Of a DNA stretch of 64,000 nt, positions 54,850 to 63,693 are shown in pieces. The DNA comes from Cyanobacteria bacterium RI_101. Its GTDB lineage: Bacteria; Cyanobacteriota; Cyanobacteriia; Cyanobacteriales; Microcystaceae. The stretch's first letter is position 1. Every line of letters starts with the position of its first letter. The position numbers were made by a program, and so were the translations under genes. The DNA is taken from the NCBI GenBank assembly GCA_016471375.1, contig WGLZ01000090.1, positions 1 through 64,000 of the forward strand. The letters are read 5' to 3'. The notes below the pieces were generated by a model. The model was not told the DNA's origin. It ran no database searches and saw nothing but the letters and a program-made list of their open reading frames with translations.

Positions 54850-56352
54850 CTACAGCCGTTGGCTAAGGCGGAGCGCCAGCGCCTCTCGGGCCTGTTCCCG
54901 GTCGTCGAAATGAATTTTTTCTGTGCCCAGAATTTGGTAGTCCTCGTGGCCTTTGCCCGCGATGAGGACGCCGTCCCCCGGTTTGGCTTCCCGGATGGCC
55001 CGGTGGATGGCCTCGGAGCGGTCGCTAATGACCCAAGGATCGATGGCCGGGGGAACGCCGGCGATGACGTCTCCCAAAATTTGCCCCGGATCTTCCGTGC
55101 GGGGATTATCGGAGGTGATCACGGCCAGATCCGCCAACTGAGCGCCGATTTTACCCATCAGGGGGCGCTTGGTCCGGTCCCGGTCGCCGCCGCAGCCAAA
55201 GACGCAGATCAGGCGGCCGGGGATAAAGGGGCGGGCGGCCTTGAGGGCGTTTTCGAGGCTGTCGGGGGTGTGGGCGTAATCGACGATGACGCTAATGTCC
55301 TGGTCGGCGCTGACGCGCACCCGCTCCATCCGGCCCGGCACGCCGGGAAACTGGGGCAAAGCGCCGAGCATTTCTTCCGCCGAGAGACCGAAGTGAACCC
55401 CGGCGGCGAGGGCGGCTAAGAGATTGGCTAAATTAAACTGCCCCACCAGGGGAGAGGCAAAGGGAAATTTACCGGCGGGGGTGACCAGGGTTCCCTTAAC
55501 GCCCGTGGGTTCGTAGGTCAAATCTTCCGTGTAAAAATCCGCCTCCGGGTCGCCAACGCCGTAGCTCCAAGCTTTCTCGGCGCCTAACCGTTCCCACAAG
55601 CGCCGACCGTAGGGGTCTTCTCGGTTTAAGATGGCTCGCCCCTGGAGGTAATGGTCTTCAAAAAGGAGCGCCTTAGCGGCGAAATACTCTTCCATGGTGC
55701 CGTGAAAGTCTAGATGATCCTGAGTCAGGTTGGTAAAGACCGCGCAGGCAAATTCGCATTCCTTCACCCGTCCCTGGGCCAGGGCGTGGGAACTCACTTC
55801 CATGACGGCGTACTCGCTTCCCGCGGCCAGCGCCTGGGCCAGTTGTTTTTGTAAATCCGCCGCGAAGGGGGTGGTGTGGGTCGCCGTTTCCTGAAACCCC
55901 GGCCAACGGCTGTAGAGGGTTCCCAGCAAGGCCGTCGGGCGTTGGCTCTGTTGCAGGAAAAACTCGATTAAATGGGTGGTGGTGGTTTTGCCGTTGGTGC
56001 CGGTAACGCCCGCCAGTTTTAACCGCCGGGTGGGATACCCGTAGAAGGCCGCCGCCACTCGAGCGCAGGCCACCGCCATATCCGGCGCCGCCATCACGCA
56101 TTCTCCCGCCGTCGGCGGACATTTCGCCAAGGCTTCGGGACTCACCAGCGCCGCGATGGCTCCCCCCTGAAGGGCGCCGGGCCAAAACTCGCCCCCGTCC
56201 ACCCGCGTTCCCGGCATTCCCAAAAATAAACTCCCGGGGCCGCAGGCGTGGGAGTTGGCGGACAGCTCCGTCACCGGTAGATCCAGAGCGGGATGTTCGG
56301 TCAGGTTAATCAAACCGGAGAGGGGCGCCAAGAGGGAGCGGAGGGTCGTCAT
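54850..56352 (-). CDS. murE: UDP-MurNAc-tripeptide synthetase
   Basis: A 500-residue Mur ligase that adds the third peptide residue in peptidoglycan synthesis. Hallmarks: P-loop GVTGTNGKTTTTHLIE, VMEVSSHALAQGR, FTNLTQDHLDFHGTMEEYF, VDYAHTPDSLENAL and the substrate loop SDNPRTEDP, which is the meso-diaminopimelate-selective DNPR motif. ATG 56352 (MTTLRSLLAPLSG) is chosen over a start 11 codons upstream. Confidence 0.95.
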   Translation of the reverse strand: MTTLRSLLAPLSGLINLTEHPALDLPVTELSANSHACGPGSLFLGMPGTRVDGGEFWPGALQGGAIAALVSPEALAKCPPTAGECVMAAPDMAVACARVAAAFYGYPTRRLKLAGVTGTNGKTTTTHLIEFFLQQSQRPTALLGTLYSRWPGFQETATHTTPFAADLQKQLAQALAAGSEYAVMEVSSHALAQGRVKECEFACAVFTNLTQDHLDFHGTMEEYFAAKALLFEDHYLQGRAILNREDPYGRRLWERLGAEKAWSYGVGDPEADFYTEDLTYEPTGVKGTLVTPAGKFPFASPLVGQFNLANLLAALAAGVHFGLSAEEMLGALPQFPGVPGRMERVRVSADQDISVIVDYAHTPDSLENALKAARPFIPGRLICVFGCGGDRDRTKRPLMGKIGAQLADLAVITSDNPRTEDPGQILGDVIAGVPPAIDPWVISDRSEAIHRAIREAKPGDGVLIAGKGHEDYQILGTEKIHFDDREQAREALALRLSQRL

Positions 56353-56545
56353 AGGTTCAGGGATAACGATGGGGATCGCCGACAAAACTGCCCCCTAGTG
56401 TAAGCCCAAAGGTTCCCCGGACTGTAGCGGGCTTAACGGTCTCGCTTTTTTTCGGCGCCCTGTAGGGGGACAATCTGACCCCAAGGGGGGGATAACGGCA
56501 GGTCTTGGGTCAAAATGAGAGAAGATGAGGCTCTTTGGTGGCGCC

Positions 56546-57208
56546 ATGCTCTACAAAATTCGCTTTCGCCCTGATTTTTCTATCCTCGCCATTACCCTCA
56601 AGCCGGGGGAAAAGCTCGCCATCGCCCTGGCGGCGCTGGTCAGTTTGGACGAAGGACTGGCGGTGAAAAAAACTCGGATGTTGGGACTGTTCCCCGCCTT
56701 GCTCTATCGTCTCTGCGGCGGCTATTTTCCCCCCTTCGCTCAAATCCACAACCCGACGGAAGAGCCGTTAAGCTTAGTCCTCAGCAAAACCTTACCGGGG
56801 GATATTATCCGCCTGGATCTAACCAAAACCGGAATTTGCCTCGTCCCCGGCGCCCATATCGCCCACACCAGCGGCGCTAAACTGAATCTCCAATGGGTGG
56901 GCTTTTCCAGTTGGCTGGCGGGTCAGGGACTCTTCGCCCTCAAGCTTTCCGGCAAAGGTCGGGTCTTCCTCGGCAGTTACGGACAACTGATTCAGCGCCA
57001 GGTTCACCAACGCCTCGTGGTTGAGCAGGGACACCTGGTCGCCTACAGCGGCAAACTAAAACTAAAGGCTAACTTTCCCAAGGGTCTAGTCGGCAATAGC
57101 GAGAGCGGGGAAGGCGTCGCCAGCCAACTTCAGGGAGGCGGTATCGTCTATCTTCAGTCCCGTAGTTGCTCCGGCATGGCCCGCTATCTGCGGCTCCAAT
57201 TTCGTTGA
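56546..57208 (+). CDS. AIM24/TIGR00266 family protein, copy 1
   Basis: About 220 residues from ATG 56546 (MLYKIRFRPDFSILAITLKPGE). The double-stranded beta-helix AIM24 fold is indicated by LPGDIIRLDL, AHIAHTSG, GQGLFALKLSGKGRVFLGSYG, EQGHLVAYS and QGGGIVYLQSRS. The role of the family is not established in bacteria; the yeast relative is mitochondrial. It is the first of three divergent paralogues in a row. The next starts 59 bp downstream. Confidence 0.82.
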   Translation: MLYKIRFRPDFSILAITLKPGEKLAIALAALVSLDEGLAVKKTRMLGLFPALLYRLCGGYFPPFAQIHNPTEEPLSLVLSKTLPGDIIRLDLTKTGICLVPGAHIAHTSGAKLNLQWVGFSSWLAGQGLFALKLSGKGRVFLGSYGQLIQRQVHQRLVVEQGHLVAYSGKLKLKANFPKGLVGNSESGEGVASQLQGGGIVYLQSRSCSGMARYLRLQFR

Positions 57209-57267
57209 TTCTCGCCGATAACTCATAACGAATCGTCGGCCCCTCGCCGACAACTGGCCCTAAATCT

Positions 57268-57969
57268 ATGCGCATCGAACTCCTGTCAAACCAGCCCCAG
57301 ACCATCGCCCAGGCCCAGCTCGACGCCAAGGAAGAACTGGTCGCGCAGGCCGGCGCTCTACTGGCGCTTCGGGGAGACTTTAAGATCAACACCTTTATGC
57401 GAAGGGGTCGGGAAGGCGGCAAAGGCAAGATGTTTCAAGCGCCGTCTAAATCTCTCTTTCTACAAAGTTTCAAAGCCGGGGAGGAAGGGGGAACCCTGTA
57501 TCTGGCGCCGGCGTTGGTGGGCAATCTCGCTCAATACCAGATGAGTAAATATAAATTCATTGTTCGTCATAGCTCCTACCTCGCCTGCGACGGCAAAATC
57601 GAGCTGTTTGTCGGTTTTGAGAGTTTTAAAGCCAAGGCTGGCACTGAAAATAGCACCTGGCTCAGTCTGGTGGGGGACGGCGCCGTTTTGGTGAGCGGTT
57701 TAGGGGGCATTTATCCCGTGGAAGTGGCGGGGGAATACACCGTTAGTCTCGAACATATCGTCGCCTTTGAAAACACCTTAAAAACGAAAGTTTTGCCCAA
57801 AAATCAATTGGCCAACGGCGCCGGAGTCTTTTGTCAATTCAAAGGGGAAGGATTGCTCTACTGCCAGACCCACCGCCCCAAAGCCATGGCCCGGAGGCTG
57901 GAACACGGCGCTCTGCCGGAAAACTTCAAGCTCCACCGGCGGGATCAGAGTTTCAAACTGCGGACATAG
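57268..57969 (+). CDS. AIM24/TIGR00266 family protein, copy 2
   Basis: A 233-residue paralogue: QLDAKEELVAQAGALLALRGDF, GTLYLAPALVGNLAQYQM, SSYLACDGKIEL, GDGAVLVSGLGGIYPVEV and GEGLLYCQTHRP follow the AIM24 pattern. Identity with copies 1 and 3 looks low, so the triplication is old or the copies are specialised. It is separated from copy 3 by a 129-bp dispersed repeat and STRR. Confidence 0.82.
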   Translation: MRIELLSNQPQTIAQAQLDAKEELVAQAGALLALRGDFKINTFMRRGREGGKGKMFQAPSKSLFLQSFKAGEEGGTLYLAPALVGNLAQYQMSKYKFIVRHSSYLACDGKIELFVGFESFKAKAGTENSTWLSLVGDGAVLVSGLGGIYPVEVAGEYTVSLEHIVAFENTLKTKVLPKNQLANGAGVFCQFKGEGLLYCQTHRPKAMARRLEHGALPENFKLHRRDQSFKLRT

Positions 57970-58278
57970 CCTATACTTCAGTCAAATTTTGATATCGCAG
58001 GCTGAAATGGGGATGAACGCAATCCCATGGCGATCCCCCCCTTCCCAAGGCTACCGTGTATACACAAATGTTAGAATCCCCCCTAACCCCCCTTGGAAAG
58101 GGGGGAAACAGTCTTCAAAGTCCCCCTTGCAAAGGGGGATAAAGTCCAAAACTAAGTCTTTACCCGAGATCTGTGTACACCGAAGCTTCCCAAGGGGGGC
58201 GCTAACCGGAGCCTGTCCATGATTCGTCTAGAACTGAATTGATAACTGCTCCCTGATAACTGTAATCTGATAACTGTT
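57970..58278. repeat. 129-bp dispersed element and STRR between AIM24 copies 2 and 3
   Basis: 58054-58182 begins CCGTGTATACACA and ends TGTGTACACCG, near-perfect terminal inverted repeats, with a CCCCCTAACCCC...GGGGGAT interior shared with 50360-50488. CTGATAACTGTAATCTGATAACTG heptamers abut the next ATG. Confidence 0.8.
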
Positions 58279-59115
58279 ATGACCGATCCCTCGCCGCCGC
58301 CCCAGCCTGAGAACGATGAAGAACTTCTCCCGGACGATTTCGCCGACGGTCTCATTCTCAATCTCAAAGACAGTCGGGATAAGAAAATCGATCCCCAGGG
58401 CAAACGGGACTTTAACTTTGTCATCGACAACGGCGCTCGTTACAGCACTCTAGATCTAGAATTAACGGCGGGTAAAAGCGTCTTAGTGGACGCCTCCGCT
58501 CTCCTGGCGAAAGAGAGTAGCGTCACCCTGATGACCCGCCTTCAGGGGGGGCTGTTGCAAAATTTAAAAAACGAAGTCGGCTACGACGTCCTTTTTCTCA
58601 ACCAATTTTCCGCCGACGACAAGCCCGGTCATTTAATTCTAGCGCCGGCCCTACCGGGAGATATTCACCACCATTACCTAACCCCCGGTAAAGGTATTTT
58701 TCTCCAATCCGCCCACTTTCTGGCCTGTAAACCCACCGTCCAAATCGATCCTAGTTTCGCGGATATGACCCGTTTTCTCAACGCTTCCGGCAACGCGCTC
58801 CTGCGACTCACCGGGGAAGGGGATGTGTGGTTTAGCTCCTACGGCGGCCTTTTGGATCTGTCTCTGACCCAGGAAGAGGGCTGGTGGCTCAATCCCGATT
58901 ACATCTTGGCCTTCGAGGAAACCCGGCGTTACCAAATCCGTTACGAAGAGGGCTTCTGCGCCGATAGTCTCAAGGGCAATTATCTGGGGGGCAAGGGGCG
59001 CCTCTGTCAACTCTGGGGAGAAGGGCAAGTCTGGCTCCAGAGTCGTCAGGATAATAGTTTTTTGAACTATATGACCGCCTTTATGCCCAATTTAATTAAC
59101 TTGAAGGCGCTTTAG
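58279..59115 (+). CDS. AIM24/TIGR00266 family protein, copy 3
   Basis: A 278-residue paralogue with an acidic N-terminal extension (~1-45, PPPQPENDEELLPDDFADG) and then the AIM24 fold: LELTAGKSVLVDASALLAKES, HLILAPALPGDIHHHYL, FLQSAHFLACKP, GEGDVWFSSYGGLLDLSL and GEGQVWLQSR. Function unknown. Its ATG is immediately preceded by STRR sequence, and the track start is the only plausible one. Confidence 0.82.
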   Translation: MTDPSPPPQPENDEELLPDDFADGLILNLKDSRDKKIDPQGKRDFNFVIDNGARYSTLDLELTAGKSVLVDASALLAKESSVTLMTRLQGGLLQNLKNEVGYDVLFLNQFSADDKPGHLILAPALPGDIHHHYLTPGKGIFLQSAHFLACKPTVQIDPSFADMTRFLNASGNALLRLTGEGDVWFSSYGGLLDLSLTQEEGWWLNPDYILAFEETRRYQIRYEEGFCADSLKGNYLGGKGRLCQLWGEGQVWLQSRQDNSFLNYMTAFMPNLINLKAL

Positions 59116-59171
59116 GGACGGTTTGGAAAGCCCCCTCCGCGATTTCCTCTCCTAGGCCTTAGACTGGATGG

Positions 59172-59564
59172 ATGAGTTCCCCCTTTGTTGAATCGACCAT
59201 GCGAGATCTTGTGCAAAAAGCCCTTTACCTTGGGGTCGGCATTGCCTCCTACGCGGCGGAAAAAGCCGGCGCTAACTTGCAGGAATTACGAGTCCAGGCC
59301 CAAAAATTAGCGGACGAACTGGTGGAACGGGGGGAAATGAACCTCGAAGAAGCCCGGCGCTATGTGGACGACCTGGTGCGGGAAGCCCAAAATCTGCCCC
59401 ATCCCGGCGCCGAAGGAGAAAGTCCCAAGGAGCCCCGACGCATTGAAATTGTCTTCGAGGACGAACCCGCTCCCCCCAAACCGGAAGCGCCGAAGGTGGA
59501 TCAACTGCGGCAACAGGTGGAGGCGCTACAGGCGGAACTCCGTCGCATGAAGGGCGAAGGCTAG
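59172..59564 (+). CDS. Phasin-like helical protein
   Basis: A 130-residue protein. The first ~75 residues are amphipathic helix (MRDLVQKALYLGVGIASYAAEKAG, LADELVERGEMNLEEARRYVDDLV), resembling phasin-type granule or membrane-associated proteins. The rest is a Pro/Glu linker and a short coiled coil (VDQLRQQVEALQAELRRM). Cyanobacterial genomes carry such proteins annotated as phasin family; binding to polyhydroxyalkanoate is not shown here. The next gene begins 14 bp later. Confidence 0.6.
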   Translation: MSSPFVESTMRDLVQKALYLGVGIASYAAEKAGANLQELRVQAQKLADELVERGEMNLEEARRYVDDLVREAQNLPHPGAEGESPKEPRRIEIVFEDEPAPPKPEAPKVDQLRQQVEALQAELRRMKGEG

Positions 59565-59578
59565 GGGAGAGCGAGACC

Positions 59579-59980
59579 ATGGAAGATTGGACGGAGACCC
59601 TCCTCAAAAGCTTGACCGCGGCGCTGGAAGAAATGGAAAATCTCTGGGCGGATCTGGAGACCGCCGTAGCGGTCACCGCGGAGGAGTTGGAAACGGAACT
59701 GGCCGCGGAGTGGCGGGGCTTTTGGCGGGAGTGGATTAGTCCCTGGCTACAGGAGGAGAGCGAGGGCGACCTCTGGGGCCCGCCGGGGCCAACGCCGCCG
59801 CCGGACGCCCATTTCGGATTGGTTCCCTACCGGGCCGCCACTGCCCAACATCAACCGGTCTGCCAAGGGTGCCGGCATTACCACGGCTTTGTCTACGAAG
59901 GCAATTTGTTGGTCTGCGCCATGCACCCCAGCGGCGTCGAAGACTCCTCCTGCCCCGATTGGGAAAGCGCCGGGGAGTGA
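59579..59980 (+). CDS. Conserved cyanobacterial hypothetical protein with Cys-rich C-terminus
   Basis: A 133-residue protein: an acidic Trp-rich helical N-terminal part (EEMENLWADLETAVAV, WRGFWREWISPWLQEE), a Pro-rich linker, and a four-Cys C-terminal module CQGCRHYHGF...LLVCAMHPSG...SSCPDWE. The module probably binds zinc or a cluster. The same Cys spacing type occurs in the protein at 44674-44940. It is tightly spaced with the phasin-like gene. Function unknown. Confidence 0.68.
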   Translation: MEDWTETLLKSLTAALEEMENLWADLETAVAVTAEELETELAAEWRGFWREWISPWLQEESEGDLWGPPGPTPPPDAHFGLVPYRAATAQHQPVCQGCRHYHGFVYEGNLLVCAMHPSGVEDSSCPDWESAGE

Positions 59981-60039
59981 CCCTGGGCACTATACTAGGG
60001 GTCTGAAATCAGCGCCCCGAGGGTGAGCGAGTAATTAGC

Positions 60040-61245
60040 GTGGCCGAGGTTGTCCTAGAAAAGGTTTATAAGCAGTTTCCGTCCCGAAATTCGGGAGCGC
60101 CGAAGGGGGAAGAGCCTCAAATCAGCGTGCTCCGGGATATTAACCTGACCCTAGGGGACGGAGAATTTTTAGTCCTGGTGGGGCCCTCCGGTTGCGGCAA
60201 AAGCACTCTCCTACGGCTATTGGCGGGTTTAGAAACCCTCAGCGCCGGCAATATTTACATCGACGGCCGCTTGGTCAACGCCCTCCCCCCCAAGGCCCGG
60301 GACATCGCCATGGTCTTCCAGAGCTACGCCCTCTATCCCCACCTCACCGTTCTGGACAATATCGCTTTTGGTCTGCGGCGCCGGGGCCGTCCCCTCGCGC
60401 CGGGGGAGATTCTGCGGGGTTTAACCGGTTTTTTCCCTCCGGCGCTCCGCTACCGCTCCCCCCAGGAACGGCAACTGGAGCAACGGGTGCGGGAGGTGGC
60501 GGAGCGCCTGCAAATCGACTCCCTTTTAGAGCGTTATCCCAAACAACTCTCCGGCGGTCAAAAGCAACGGGTGGCGCTGGGTCGGGCCATCGCCCGCAAT
60601 CCCCAGGTTTTTTTGATGGACGAACCCCTCAGTAATTTGGACGCCCAACTCCGGGCCGAGACCCGGGCCCAAATTGTCCAACTCCAGCGCCAACTGGGGG
60701 TGACGACCCTCTACGTGACCCACGACCAAACGGAAGCCATGACCATGGGGGACCGCATCGCCGTGCTCAATCAGGGAACCCTTCAACAATTGGCTTCCCC
60801 TTTGGAACTCTATCAAAATCCCGCTAACCGTTTTGTGGCGGAGTTTATCGGCTCGCCCCCGATGAATTTTCTGACGATGAAAGTCCAGACGCCGGACAAG
60901 CTGACCCATCCCGGTTTAACCCTCGTCCCGCCTCCCGCTTTGCGCTCTCGGCTATCGCCCTACCAGGGTGGAGAGGTCTGGTTGGGGATCCGCCCGGAGC
61001 ATTTTCGTTTAGCGGCGCCGGAGGAAGCGGGCGGTTTTCGAACCCTGGTCAATCTTGTGGAGCAGTTAGGCAATGAGACTATCGTGTTGTTCTCCCCGGA
61101 GCCGGCGCCGAATCTGAGCCTCCAGGCTCGATTTCCCCCCCAGCCTAATCTGAAACCAGGGCAAAAGTTAAGTCTGACGCTGGACGCCGACCAGCTTCAT
61201 TTTTTTGATCCCCAAACCGGCGCTTCCTTGGGGTACCAGACCTAG
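60040..61245 (+). CDS. ABC transporter ATP-binding protein, MalK/UgpC type
   Basis: A 401-residue ATPase. Walker A GPSGCGKSTLLRLLAG, Q-loop MVFQSYALYPHLTV, signature LSGGQKQRVALGRA, Walker B VFLMDEPLSNLDAQL, then a C-terminal TOBE/OB domain (WLGIRPEHFRL). An insertion of about 35 residues (RRGRPLAPGEILRGLTGFF) between Q-loop and signature is typical of cyanobacterial members. It starts at GTG 60040. The TOBE domain suggests a carbohydrate-type importer; permease genes are not adjacent. Confidence 0.88.
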   Translation: MAEVVLEKVYKQFPSRNSGAPKGEEPQISVLRDINLTLGDGEFLVLVGPSGCGKSTLLRLLAGLETLSAGNIYIDGRLVNALPPKARDIAMVFQSYALYPHLTVLDNIAFGLRRRGRPLAPGEILRGLTGFFPPALRYRSPQERQLEQRVREVAERLQIDSLLERYPKQLSGGQKQRVALGRAIARNPQVFLMDEPLSNLDAQLRAETRAQIVQLQRQLGVTTLYVTHDQTEAMTMGDRIAVLNQGTLQQLASPLELYQNPANRFVAEFIGSPPMNFLTMKVQTPDKLTHPGLTLVPPPALRSRLSPYQGGEVWLGIRPEHFRLAAPEEAGGFRTLVNLVEQLGNETIVLFSPEPAPNLSLQARFPPQPNLKPGQKLSLTLDADQLHFFDPQTGASLGYQT

Positions 61246-61263
61246 GGATTTTGCGAGCGCCCC

Positions 61264-61602
61264 CTAAGACCCCAGCTTAAAGGCCTCCAGAAAGAGACTA
61301 TACATCACCCCTAATTTAAAACTATTCAACACTTCGCCCCAGAGTCCCAATTGTCCCCCCTCCCGACCCCGGCGCCGATAGATCCAGTAACTAATTCCCT
61401 CGCAAAATAAAAGAATTAAGGCGGCGCTGACCACGTCCCATTGCGCGTCCTGACCCGCCGTGGTCGAAAGCGCCGCGCCGATAAAAAAACCGAAGAGCAG
61501 ACTCAGAAACACCAAGGAAATCCGGCGCCAAGGATTGCCAAAAAAGCGGGTCAAGCGAGCGCCGCCGAGGGTTAGAACGGTATTGAGTCGGGTTCTCTGC
61601 AT
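61264..61602 (-). CDS. ycf20: Ycf20/DUF565 membrane protein
   Basis: A 112-residue protein with two hydrophobic segments (ISLVFLSLLFGFFIGAAL, VVSAALILLFCEGISYWIY) and the Ycf20 start TRLNTVLTLGGARLTRFFGNPWRR. Ycf20 is conserved in cyanobacteria and plastids; plant homologues affect energy-dependent quenching of light. It converges on the ABC ATPase with an 18-bp gap. Confidence 0.85.
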   Translation of the reverse strand: MQRTRLNTVLTLGGARLTRFFGNPWRRISLVFLSLLFGFFIGAALSTTAGQDAQWDVVSAALILLFCEGISYWIYRRRGREGGQLGLWGEVLNSFKLGVMYSLFLEAFKLGS

Positions 61603-61668
61603 CTCAAGGAAATAATTAATACCTAATACTTAACGCCTGATAACCAATAACTGAATATCTGATATCTG

Positions 61669-62217
61669 TCATCTGTCATCTGTCATCTTTAATAACTCCA
61701 CCCCGTCCCGGCCGTCCACCTCCTGTAGATAGACCTTAACCTGTTCCTCCGACGCCGTGGGCAATTTTTTGCCGACGAAATCCGGGTGAATCGGCAATTC
61801 TCGGTGCCCCCGATCCACCAGGGTCAAGAGACGAATCACCTGGGGGCGCCCGTATTCCGCCACGGCGTTCAGCGCCGCTCGGATGGTGCGACCTTTGTAA
61901 ATGACGTCATCCACCAGAACAACCCGTTTCCCCTTGAGGTCGAGGGGAATTTTAGTTTTAGCGGGAGTGCGGGTTTTGATGCGGTCTAAATCGTCCCGAT
62001 AGAAGGTGACGTCAATGGCGCCGACGGGAATTTTGACCCGTTCCAGCGCCTCGATTTGGTGGGCGATTTGATGGGCTAGGGGCACGCCGCGGGTGTAGAT
62101 CCCCAGGAGGACTAACTGGGATAAGTCGCCATTTTTCTCAATCACCTGGGAGGCCAAGCGAGTCAAGACCCGCCGGATTTCTTCGGCGGAAAGAATTTCA
62201 ATGACTTGGGTCGTCAT
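61669..62217 (-). CDS. pyrR: Bifunctional pyr operon regulator / uracil phosphoribosyltransferase
   Basis: A 182-residue PRTase: the PRPP loop is [22 protein letters not shown]-like ([13 protein letters not shown]), with [16 protein letters not shown] and the C-terminal [14 protein letters not shown]. It may act as an RNA-binding attenuator or only as uracil PRTase. The last residues TDDR and stop come from STRR heptamers (ACAGATGACAGATGA on the gene strand). Confidence 0.92.
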   Translation of the reverse strand: MTTQVIEILSAEEIRRVLTRLASQVIEKNGDLSQLVLLGIYTRGVPLAHQIAHQIEALERVKIPVGAIDVTFYRDDLDRIKTRTPAKTKIPLDLKGKRVVLVDDVIYKGRTIRAALNAVAEYGRPQVIRLLTLVDRGHRELPIHPDFVGKKLPTASEEQVKVYLQEVDGRDGVELLKMTDDR

Positions 62218-62358
62218 AGGGAGGGCCGGGAACAGATTTTTTTATTATGGAGGAGGGGCGGGTGAATCGGTAGTCCCACCGGGGAGAAAGGGGGCGGCGC
62301 CGGAAATCCTTTACAATGAAACCACCCCAAACCGTTACAAATCTTTAGACTTACCCCT

Positions 62359-62619
62359 ATGGCCGCCCGCGTTGAAATCTATACTTGGCGCTTTTGTCCC
62401 TTCTGTATCCGGGCTAAAGCCCTTTTGGACAAAAAAAGCGTCGCCTACACCGAGTACCCTATTGACGGCGACAACGAGGCTAGGGACGCTATGTCGGCCC
62501 GAGCGGAAGGGCGCCGGAGCGTGCCCCAAATTTTTATCGACGACCGGCCCATCGGCGGTTGCGACGATCTTTACGCCCTGGAACGCCAGGGACAACTAGA
62601 CGCCCTATTGGCCGCTTAA
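62359..62619 (+). CDS. grxC: Glutaredoxin 3
   Basis: An 86-residue dithiol glutaredoxin with active site CPFC (IYTWRFCPFCIRAKALLDKK), the TVPQI-equivalent GRRSVPQIFIDDRPIGGCDDLY and the usual length. It reduces disulfides with glutathione. gshB follows 18 bp later, so the two glutathione genes are one operon. Confidence 0.95.
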   Translation: MAARVEIYTWRFCPFCIRAKALLDKKSVAYTEYPIDGDNEARDAMSARAEGRRSVPQIFIDDRPIGGCDDLYALERQGQLDALLAA

Positions 62620-62637
62620 TTTTTCTAGGCTTTCCCC

Positions 62638-63600
62638 ATGAAACTCGCCTTTATCCTCGATCCCCTTCCCCGCCTCGATCCCGGCCACGACAGCACGGTG
62701 GCCATCATGGAGGCGGCTCAGCGCTTGGGTCACGAGGTCTTTGTCGCGGAACTGCAACATTTGAGCGTTATCGAGGGCAAGGCCTGGGCGAAACTCTTTC
62801 CCCTGACCCTCCAGCCCGTTGTTTTGGAAGAAGGACTCTGGCGGGCGGCGCCGGATTGGTACGAAGTCGGCGCCGGGGAGTGGCGGGATTTGGAAGACAT
62901 GACGGCGGTCTTCATGCGCAAAGACCCGCCGGTGACGGTGCGCTACCTCTACGCCACCTATATTCTCGAACTGATCGACCCTGAAAAAACCCTGGTGATC
63001 AATCAGCCCCAGGGCCTGCGGGAAGCCAACGAGAAAATGTACACCCTCCAGTTTTACGGCGTTATGCCCGAGACCTTGGTGAGCTTGGATAAGGAACTCA
63101 TTCGGGACTTTGTCGAGCGCCATCAAGCGGCGGTGTTGAAACCCTTGGGGGGGAAAGCGGGAGAAGGAATTTTATTTCTGGAGCCGGGGGACCGCAACTT
63201 TAACTCCTTGGTGGAGATCAGCACTCACCAGGGGCAGGAGCCGGTGATGGTGCAACGTTTTCTGCCGGAAGCGAAGGACGGGGATAAACGGATCATTCTC
63301 TTGGACGGGGAACCCATCGGCGCCGTGAATCGCATTCCCACCGGTCGCGAATTTCGGGGCAATATGGCCGTGGGGGGACGGGTGGCGCCGACGGAAATCA
63401 CCCCCAGAGAGCGGGAAATTTGCCAAGCCGTCGGCCCTAAACTGCGCCGGGACGGTCTTTATTTTGTCGGCATTGACGTCATCGGCGGCTATCTCACAGA
63501 GGTGAATGTCACCAGCCCCACCGGGATTCGAGAAATCGACCGCCTCGGCGGCGTTTCCTTGGGAGAACGGGTAATTAACTGGTTAGTCGCTAGGGGATAA
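62638..63600 (+). CDS. gshB: Glutathione synthetase
   Basis: A 320-residue ATP-grasp ligase that joins gamma-glutamylcysteine and glycine. Hallmarks: KLAFILDPLPRLDPGHDSTVAIM, VFMRKDPPVTVRYLYATYILE, LKPLGGKAGEGILFL and GIDVIGGYLTEVNVTSPTGIREI. Operon with grxC; length standard for bacterial GshB. Confidence 0.96.
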   Translation: MKLAFILDPLPRLDPGHDSTVAIMEAAQRLGHEVFVAELQHLSVIEGKAWAKLFPLTLQPVVLEEGLWRAAPDWYEVGAGEWRDLEDMTAVFMRKDPPVTVRYLYATYILELIDPEKTLVINQPQGLREANEKMYTLQFYGVMPETLVSLDKELIRDFVERHQAAVLKPLGGKAGEGILFLEPGDRNFNSLVEISTHQGQEPVMVQRFLPEAKDGDKRIILLDGEPIGAVNRIPTGREFRGNMAVGGRVAPTEITPREREICQAVGPKLRRDGLYFVGIDVIGGYLTEVNVTSPTGIREIDRLGGVSLGERVINWLVARG

Positions 63601-63693
63601 CTCGGTCGGGCTGGGGTCGGCGCTTTCCAAAACCGGAAAAGTCTGGGTAAATGGGGAGGGCTAACCCCCTATTGTCCGCTTCGCTCGCTCCCT

